In this document: positions 58,977-64,000 of the stretch, piece by piece | Numbering within the stretch: position 1 is the first letter of the stretch | Layout of the letters: each line of letters opens with the position of its first letter | Assembly: GCA_937897645.1 (NCBI GenBank) | Contig: CALCNV010000089.1 | Location: 1 to 64,000, forward strand | From: an uncultured Lysobacteraceae bacterium | GTDB lineage: Bacteria > Pseudomonadota > Gammaproteobacteria > Xanthomonadales > Xanthomonadaceae | Reading direction: 5' to 3' | DNA length: 64,000 nt | Made by a program: the position numbers and the translations under genes | Notes under the pieces: model-generated | What the model saw: the letters and a program-made list of their open reading frames with translations, nothing else | Told to the model about the DNA's origin: nothing | Databases searched by the model: none

Positions 58977-59624
58977 TCAATCCTTGCCCTTGTCCTTGCC
59001 TTTACCTTTTCCGTTGCCGTTGCCGTTGCCGCCCTGGCCCTTGTCTTTGCCAGAGTTGCCTGGGGCATTGGATGCCGACTTGCCCTTGCTGCCGTGGTCG
59101 TCGCCATGCGAGCTGTTGCCATGCGATTTGCCCGGTCCATGCTGCGACCAGTCAACGCGCACCGGGCGATCCACGACGACCGGGTAACCCCAGTGGCCGT
59201 AGGTGGTGGCCGTGCCGCGCTTCAGCGCGTGGAAGGCCGGCGAACCCGGCTTGATGCCGTAATGCTTGGCCACGTTGCCCCAGCCCTTGCCCGGGTTGCG
59301 GTCGTATTCGCGCACCACGTTGATGCAGGGAATGCCCAGCGAGTGCGCAAGCGCGCAGGCGTAGTAGACATCGGCCGGCGCCCAGCGGCGCTGGTCCAGC
59401 AGCTCGTTGATCAGGCTGCGCGGCGCACCGTAATACCCGGTCATCTCGCCCACGAACGGGTCGCGGTAGCGTGAGCCGTAGTCATTGATTTCGCCGAGCC
59501 GCGAGTCCACCCACACGTCGCCGGTACGAATGTTGTAGCCGACGGTCTGTGCATTGGCGGCACCGCCCATGCCCAGTGCGACGGCCATGGCAGCGATGAG
59601 TCCGTACTTCCTGATGGTCTGCAT
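58977..59624 (-). CDS. Exported protein with a Gly/Lys/Asp-rich low-complexity tail
   Basis: A 215-residue protein with signal peptide (GLIAAMAVALGMGGAANA). The central domain (about residues 27-145) has VWVDSRLGEINDYGSRYRDP, YYGAPRSLINELLDQRRWAP and the NPGKGWGNVAKHYGIKPGS region; I do not recognise its family. The C-terminus is low complexity: HGPGKSHGNSSHGDDHGSKG, then GKDKGQGGNGNGNGKGKGKD with further KDKGKD. The encoding DNA is built from short repeated triplets, so length variation by slippage is possible. Possibly a periplasmic or surface protein. Confidence 0.72.
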   Translation of the reverse strand: MQTIRKYGLIAAMAVALGMGGAANAQTVGYNIRTGDVWVDSRLGEINDYGSRYRDPFVGEMTGYYGAPRSLINELLDQRRWAPADVYYACALAHSLGIPCINVVREYDRNPGKGWGNVAKHYGIKPGSPAFHALKRGTATTYGHWGYPVVVDRPVRVDWSQHGPGKSHGNSSHGDDHGSKGKSASNAPGNSGKDKGQGGNGNGNGKGKGKDKGKD

Positions 59625-59848
59625 GACGACTCCTGTTGGATTGAAAGTGCGGCGAGTGTCGGGGCGCACGCATGAATTCAACTTAACAATCGTCCTCACA
59701 TCTCGCCGAGGCTCCGGAATCGTTCAGGTCGGGCTATTGGCGTGTGAGGTGAAGGTCGTCTTCATATCCCCCACCGGGCGTCCACGGCGACGCTGTATGC
59801 CAAGTTCGCCATGTCGGTGCACAACACGCACTCTGTGCGCGAAGGCCT

Positions 59849-60604
59849 TCAGACGGAATAGCTTTCGACACCCAGCTCGCGCAGGATCGCTGCGCGCAGT
59901 TCCTGCACGGGTGCGCTGGAAATTTTGCGTGGATGCGCGAAGGGGACTTCGAACGTCGCCTGGATGGTGGTGGGGCGGGTCGACAGCACGATGATGCGAT
60001 TGGCCAGGTGGATGGCCTCTTCCACGTCGTGCGTGATCAGCAGCACGGTGTGGCGCTCCTGCCCAAGGATCCTCAGCAGTTCGGTGCGCATGCGCAGGTG
60101 CAACAACGCATCCAATGCGGAGAAAGGCTCGTCCATGTACAGGATTTCCGGCTTCACCACCAGCGCGCGTGCAAGTTCGGCGCGCTTTAGCATGCCGCCG
60201 GAAAGCTCGTGCGGATAACGCGCCTCGAAGCCTTTCAGGCCGACCATCTCCGCGTAATGGTCCGCGAGTTGTTTCTTCTCTTCGTAGTCGCGGCCATTCA
60301 GGCCGAACATCAGGTTCTGCTGCACCGTGAGCCACGGGAACACGGAACCGGCCTGCGAGATCAGGATGCCACTCGAACTCGGCCCGCTTTGCGCCACGCC
60401 GTCCACGTGGATGGTGCCGTGGTCGGGCCGGTCGAATCCTGCGAGTATCCCCATCAGCGTCGACTTGCCACAACCCGAAGGGCCGACGATGGCCACGGTC
60501 TCGCCATCGGCCACCTCCAGGCTGATGTTGTCGAGCACGTGCAGCTTTCCCTGTTCCGTGTCGAAGCTCTTGCCTACGCCGTCGACGCGGATCTTAGCGG
60601 GCAT
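59849..60604 (-). CDS. NitT/TauT-type ABC transporter ATP-binding protein
   Basis: A 251-residue ATPase resembling SsuB/TauB/NrtD. Walker A is GPSGCGKSTL (residues 41-50), the Q-loop lies near SQAGSVFPWLTVQQN, the signature is ELSGGMLKRAELARAL, Walker B is ILYMDEPFSALD, and the switch His is in LLITHDVEEA. It powers uptake of a small anion or metabolite. Its start overlaps the permease gene by eleven bases, and it is the last gene of a five-gene minus-strand operon (binding protein, SCO, cupredoxin-like protein, permease, ATPase). Confidence 0.92.
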   Translation of the reverse strand: MPAKIRVDGVGKSFDTEQGKLHVLDNISLEVADGETVAIVGPSGCGKSTLMGILAGFDRPDHGTIHVDGVAQSGPSSSGILISQAGSVFPWLTVQQNLMFGLNGRDYEEKKQLADHYAEMVGLKGFEARYPHELSGGMLKRAELARALVVKPEILYMDEPFSALDALLHLRMRTELLRILGQERHTVLLITHDVEEAIHLANRIIVLSTRPTTIQATFEVPFAHPRKISSAPVQELRAAILRELGVESYSV

Positions 60605-61352
60605 AATGCCACCTCACCGTTTTCAGGCCTTCGAGCAAGCGCATCAATCCATCCAGCAGCAGGCCAATGAGTCCGATGATGATCATGCCGGCGATCACCA
60701 GGTCGTAGCGGTTGCCCGCGTTGCGTGAATCCATGATCAGGTAACCCAGCCCGGAACGCAGCGCGATCATTTCCGCGGCTACCACCACCAGCCAGGCCAC
60801 GCCGAGGCCGATGCGCATGCCCACGATCACCTGCGGCAGTACCGCCGGGATCACCACCTGGCGGAACAAGGTGGCGCGCGAGACGCCGAAGTTCGCCGCG
60901 GCGCGCAGGTAACGCTTGTCGATGGTGTGTACGCCCACCGTGGTCTGCACCACCATGGGAAACACCGACGCCAGGAAGATCAGGAAGATCGGTGACACGT
61001 TGCCGACGCCGAACCACAGGATCGCGATCGGGATCCATGCGATCGGCGAGATCGGACGCAGCATCTGGAACAGCGGGTTGAGGGTGACGTACGCGCCCTT
61101 CACCCATCCCATCCACAGGCCCAGCGGCACGGCGACCAGTACAGCCAAGCCGAAGCCGACACCAACCCGGAACAGCGACGCGCCAATGTGTTCGAACAGG
61201 GTGCCGTCGCGCACCAGTTCCATGGTTCCCACGACGACCTGCCACGGCGTCGGGAAGATCACGCTTCCGGTTGCGACCACGATGCCCCACCACAGCGCGA
61301 TGATGAGGGCGAAGATGGCCAGCGAGGGCAGCGATCGCTGCAGCATTTTCAT
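60594..61352 (-). CDS. NitT/TauT-type ABC transporter permease
   Basis: A 252-residue permease with about six membrane segments (for example SLAIFALIIALWWGIVVATG and LVIAGMIIIGLIGLLLDG). The EAA loop appears in the region YLRAAANFGVSRATLFRQVV followed by IPAVLPQVIVGMRIGLGVAW, as in SsuC/TauC/NrtB. The start at 61352 is preferred because it begins the first membrane segment; longer frames translate the neighbouring gene in the wrong frame. Overlaps the ATPase gene by eleven bases and the cupredoxin-like gene by four. Confidence 0.9.
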   Translation of the reverse strand: MKMLQRSLPSLAIFALIIALWWGIVVATGSVIFPTPWQVVVGTMELVRDGTLFEHIGASLFRVGVGFGLAVLVAVPLGLWMGWVKGAYVTLNPLFQMLRPISPIAWIPIAILWFGVGNVSPIFLIFLASVFPMVVQTTVGVHTIDKRYLRAAANFGVSRATLFRQVVIPAVLPQVIVGMRIGLGVAWLVVVAAEMIALRSGLGYLIMDSRNAGNRYDLVIAGMIIIGLIGLLLDGLMRLLEGLKTVRWHYAR

Positions 61353-61774
61353 GCGATGGCACCCCACAACCGGCTCGCGCGCCAGCGCAGGCGACCCCAT
61401 GCGGATTCGGGTTGCGGCGCGACCACGACCGACATCTCGCCGCTCGCATGCGCGGTACACGCGAACGAATAGGTGGAGGCGACCTCGAACGGCAGGCGGA
61501 AACTCTGCCCCGGCATGATCACCGTGGGACCGAACACCTGCGGCACGTCATCAAGATTCCGTAGCAGCAACACGTCGTGCACGCCCAGGACCAAGTCGAT
61601 GCGCGACGGCAGTATCTCCACCGGGTCACCCGCCATACGTTTCGCCCACGTGCCTTTGGGGATCTCGAACACTTCTTCGCGCGACTCGAAGCGTACCGGC
61701 GCGAAAGCTGCCCACGCAACCACGCCCAAGGCGCCAGCAAGAAGTACAACCGTGAGCCAACGCAACGTACTCAA
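61349..61774 (-). CDS. Cupredoxin-like exported protein of the ABC/SCO operon
   Basis: A 141-residue protein with an N-terminal membrane anchor or signal (WLTVVLLAGALGVVAWAAFA). The domain ends SFACTAHASGEMSVVV: Cys106-x2-His109-x4-Met114, identical in spacing to the copper-binding loop of plastocyanin. The first His ligand of cupredoxins, expected near the RNLDDVPQVFGP segment (residues 72-83), reads Gln instead, so a normal type 1 copper site is not evident. It overlaps both its neighbours (SCO and permease) by four bases. A copper- or electron-transfer role next to the SCO protein is inferred. Confidence 0.7.
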   Translation of the reverse strand: MSTLRWLTVVLLAGALGVVAWAAFAPVRFESREEVFEIPKGTWAKRMAGDPVEILPSRIDLVLGVHDVLLLRNLDDVPQVFGPTVIMPGQSFRLPFEVASTYSFACTAHASGEMSVVVAPQPESAWGRLRWRASRLWGAIA

Positions 61775-62349
61775 GGCGAGGCCAGCAGCAGGCGCACGTC
61801 ATGGACATAATCGTTGGCAAGGCGTCCGTATGGCATCAATGCACGCAGGCGGCCCTTGCGGTCGATCAGGTAGATGAAGGAGGAGTGGGTGAACCTGCCA
61901 TCCGGACCTGCCACTTCCTTGGCGAAGATGCCGTACTGCTTGCGCACGGCGGCCAGTTGCGCGTCGGTACCGGTGCCGCCGATGAAGGTCGGGTCGAACA
62001 GGGCCAGGTATTTCTTCATTTGCGCGGCGCTGTCGAGCTTCGGGTCCACGGTGATGTAGAGCACCTGCACGTCGCGTGCCTGTGCGCCCAGCTGTTTGTT
62101 GGCCTGCTTCAGCGTCGCCAGTGTGGTCGGGCAGACCGAGGCGCAGGAAGTAAACCCGAAGCCGAGTAGCACTACCTTGCCGCGGTACTTGCTCAGCTTC
62201 AATTCGGAGCCGTTAGAACCGGGCAGGGTGAAATCCGGCGCCATGCGCGGCGGATCGAACACGCCGGCTTTCAGTTCTGCACCATCCGCGGCACGTGCCG
62301 ATGCCGTGCCGACGAACAACAGGGACAACAGGACGAGCGTACGCATCAT
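61771..62349 (-). CDS. SCO1/SenC-family copper chaperone-like protein
   Basis: A 192-residue thioredoxin-fold protein with signal peptide LVLLSLLFVGTASARA. The copper motif is CxxxC: Cys69-Ala-Ser-Val-Cys73 followed by Pro, and the third ligand is His155 in GRFTHSSFIYL. Other landmarks are APDFTLPGSNGSELKLSKYR and LYITVDPKLDS. SCO proteins deliver Cu(I) to the CuA site of cytochrome oxidase or work in periplasmic copper redox. Here no oxidase gene is near; it lies inside an ABC-transporter operon. Starts at 62349 or 62346 (MMRTL) are both possible; a GTG at 62367 is less likely. Confidence 0.9.
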   Translation of the reverse strand: MMRTLVLLSLLFVGTASARAADGAELKAGVFDPPRMAPDFTLPGSNGSELKLSKYRGKVVLLGFGFTSCASVCPTTLATLKQANKQLGAQARDVQVLYITVDPKLDSAAQMKKYLALFDPTFIGGTGTDAQLAAVRKQYGIFAKEVAGPDGRFTHSSFIYLIDRKGRLRALMPYGRLANDYVHDVRLLLASP

Positions 62350-62367
62350 TCGGATTCGTTCCACCAA

Positions 62368-63396
62368 TCAGATCGCGATGTGCGCGGCTTTTGCGTTGCG
62401 CGCGAACCGCTCATCGACATAGGTTTCGTAGGCGATCGGGTGCTTGATGGTACCGGCCTCGACCGACAGCTGCATCAGGTCGTCGAACTCGGCGCGGATC
62501 ATGCGCAGGTCGCCGTAGGTCACGCGGTCGGTGGGGTTTTCCATCACGAACTTGAGGATGTTCGGGTCCTGGTTGAAGAAGTCGCGGCCAGCGGCAATAC
62601 CGACGGCCTTGTCGCGGTTGCCTGGCTGCTCGTCAAGCCACTGGCCGGCGCCCAGCACGTGGTTCACCAGGTCCTGCACCAATGCGGGATTCCCGGCGAT
62701 GAGTTCCTCGCGCACGGTCAGCACGCAGCAGATGTAGTTGCGCCATTCGTCACGGGTCATGCTCAACGGGCGCGCATAGCCGGCGCTTTGCGCGGCGGCA
62801 CCGAAGGGTTCGCCGGTGCAGTAGGCATCCACGGCATTCGCATACAGCGCGGCGGGCATGTCGGGCGGCGGCATCTCCACGATCTCCACGTCGGCGGGCG
62901 TCATGTTTTCCCGTGCCAGCATCTTGCGCAGGAACAGATAGTCGACGGCGAACCGGCTGGGGATGGCGACGCGCTTGCCGGCAAGCTGCTTGAAATGCTG
63001 GAGTTGCGAATCTGTGCGGACCATGATCACCGCGCCGGAGCGATGGCCCAGCGAGACGATCTTCACCGGGATCTTCTTGTCGGCCAGGTCCATCACCAGT
63101 GGTGCCAGCATGAAGGCGGCCTGGATGCGACCGGTCATCAGCGATTCCTTGATTTCCGGCCAGCCGTTGAACTTGCTGTAGGTGTACTGCAAGGCGGGCG
63201 CCTGGCCAGCGGCCGCCTTGTTGGCGGTGTCGCGCGCGACGCAGGCGACGGGCAGGGTGAGGTTGCAGGTGACCGGCAGGCCGCCCACCAGCAGGGGGCC
63301 TTGTTTGCGATCCGAACATGCGAGTAGGCCAAAGGGAACCGTCGCTGCCAGTCCGGCCTGCAGCAATCGCCTGCGTTGTAGTGACTCTATGGTCAT
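62368..63396 (-). CDS. NitT/TauT-type ABC substrate-binding lipoprotein
   Basis: A 342-residue binding protein of the NrtA/CmpA/SsuA group. The leader has RRRLLQAGLAATVPFGLLAC: a lipobox (LLAC, Cys27) and a twin-arginine-like stretch. The two-lobe core shows VGGLPVTCNLTLPVACVARD, FNGWPEIKESLMTGRIQAAF, PLVMDLADKKIPVKIV, GKRVAIPSRFAVDYLFLRKM, PPPDMPAALYANAVDAYCTG and EPFGAAAQSAGYAR. NrtA-like proteins bind nitrate, bicarbonate or sulfonates; the ligand here is unknown. It is the first gene of the operon that continues with SCO, cupredoxin-like, permease and ATPase genes. Confidence 0.9.
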   Translation of the reverse strand: MTIESLQRRRLLQAGLAATVPFGLLACSDRKQGPLLVGGLPVTCNLTLPVACVARDTANKAAAGQAPALQYTYSKFNGWPEIKESLMTGRIQAAFMLAPLVMDLADKKIPVKIVSLGHRSGAVIMVRTDSQLQHFKQLAGKRVAIPSRFAVDYLFLRKMLARENMTPADVEIVEMPPPDMPAALYANAVDAYCTGEPFGAAAQSAGYARPLSMTRDEWRNYICCVLTVREELIAGNPALVQDLVNHVLGAGQWLDEQPGNRDKAVGIAAGRDFFNQDPNILKFVMENPTDRVTYGDLRMIRAEFDDLMQLSVEAGTIKHPIAYETYVDERFARNAKAAHIAI

Positions 63397-63521
63397 GACC
63401 AGCGTTCTACCCTCGTCGCCCCATAGGCTCGCTTCATTCTAGCGGACGGTGTCCGTTGGTAGGGAAGCCGGCCCGTGGGCAGCGCAGGATTTCGATGGTT
63501 GGTACCAGCCCGTCAATGATC

Positions 63522-63605
63522 GTAGGGTGGGCCAAGGCCCACCTCGCCATGTCACGGTTTGCGATGGCTTCAAAGACAAGAGCGGTGGGCCAAGGCCCAC
63601 CCTAC
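63522..63605. repeat. REPIN, family B
   Basis: An 84-base inverted REP pair beginning GTAGGGTGGGCCAAGGCCCA and ending with GGCCCACCCTAC. It ends one base before the stop codon of the M20-family gene. Confidence 0.85.
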
Positions 63606-63606
63606 A

Positions 63607-64000
63607 TCAAGGTGCGGCCGTGCTGGCTTGCTTGCCCAGTTCCATCAGCATGCGCGACGCCAGGTAGAGGCGTGGCGGGATGGAATCGATCTCAATGTAT
63701 TCATCGCGGGCGTGGTAGCCCCAGCCGGCGAGTCCCAGGCCTTCCAGCACCGCGGCGTGGCCGGAACGTCCGGCGAAACCGGCATCGGTGCCGCCGTTGG
63801 TGGTGGGGTGCATCAACAATTTCCGGCCATCCAGTTCGGCATAGATGTCACGCGCCAGGTTGGCCAGCGCCTGCCCGCGTTCGCCAGCGACGTAGATGGG
63901 TCGCAGTGGCTCCAGCGTGACGGTGGTGGTGGTGTCGGGCACGGCGTGGCTTTCCTGCACCTTGGCCTGCAGCGCGGCGCGCAGGTTGTCGTTGGAATCG
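63607..64000 (-). CDS. M20-family metallopeptidase, 5' part outside the window
   Basis: Only the C-terminal 130 residues are present; the frame stays open to the window edge. Visible are LANLARDIYAELDGRKLL, MHPTTNGGTDAGFAGRSGHA, LEGLGLAGWGYHARDEYIEI and PRLYLASRMLMELG. NGGTDA and the later His in YHARDEYI are typical of the C-terminal metal-binding region of M20 glutamate carboxypeptidases (CPG2-like). The stop codon is separated from a family B REPIN by one base. Its full length and signal peptide cannot be judged. Confidence 0.85.
   Translation of the reverse strand, partial: DSNDNLRAALQAKVQESHAVPDTTTTVTLEPLRPIYVAGERGQALANLARDIYAELDGRKLLMHPTTNGGTDAGFAGRSGHAAVLEGLGLAGWGYHARDEYIEIDSIPPRLYLASRMLMELGKQASTAAP

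Noticed and set aside
57197..59155. A 652-codon open frame on the minus strand
   Set aside because: It is antisense to the FAD monooxygenase, whose motifs are complete; the antisense product has no recognisable motif.
1..64000. tRNA or rRNA genes
   Set aside because: No cloverleaf-like or conserved rRNA segment was recognised in any intergenic region read; a tRNAscan-SE and Infernal run would be decisive.

Overview
The window is high-GC bacterial chromosome. Its gene content and order point to a gammaproteobacterium of the Xanthomonadaceae/Lysobacteraceae (Lysobacter, Luteimonas, Pseudoxanthomonas or a relative). The main pointers are the run glnE / ELM1-like / YceI / LPS genes / waaA / tolC / pcm, the dispersed GTAGGGTGGGC repeats, and the many small lipoproteins. 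The genus cannot be fixed from sequence reading alone. No rRNA, tRNA, CRISPR array, prophage or plasmid gene was seen.

Layout. 1-6400: a REP-associated transposase with its REPs, a GH39 xylosidase facing an esterase, a small lipoprotein, an L,D-transpeptidase and an FKBP. 6450-8990: a quinone-oxidoreductase/SDR operon and its divergent TetR, with two near-identical operators. 9036-16870: secreted peptidases, an Old Yellow Enzyme, a bacterial TrmY homologue, a second RAYT with a different REP family, and VOC proteins. 17173-27504: small membrane proteins and lipoproteins, an MFS exporter, a serine hydrolase and, at 23451-24240, two integron gene cassettes with attC sites but no integrase. 27592-41658: a conserved core with glnE, an ELM1-like protein, rutE-like and yceI genes, an LPS block (GT4, O-antigen ligase, two LpxL-type acyltransferases, waaA), a TolC-like channel and pcm. 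41812-46894: a TetR-controlled RND efflux pair. 47012-49186: a GH3 beta-glucosidase behind a LacI-type operator. 49405-55845: a tightly coupled seven-gene operon (thermostable-hemolysin-like acyltransferase, acyl-adenylate ligase, heme-oxygenase-like diiron enzyme, SDR, TPR protein, two-component system). 55855-59624: an antiporter, an FAD monooxygenase and an exported protein with a Gly/Lys/Asp-rich tail. 59849-63396: a five-gene minus-strand operon joining a NitT/TauT-type ABC transporter to a SCO copper chaperone and a cupredoxin-like protein. A truncated M20 peptidase lies at the right edge.

Three things stand out. The integron cassettes at 23451-24240 are supported by exact complementarity between each cassette start and its own attC inverse core. 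The operon at 49405-55845 looks like an uncharacterised lipid- or small-molecule-forming pathway with its own sensor. The ABC/SCO/cupredoxin operon suggests copper-linked uptake. At least six families of REP/REPIN-like palindromes decorate the intergenic spaces. One is nested inside another, one supplies the stop codon of a gene, and one lies where an attC site is cut off.
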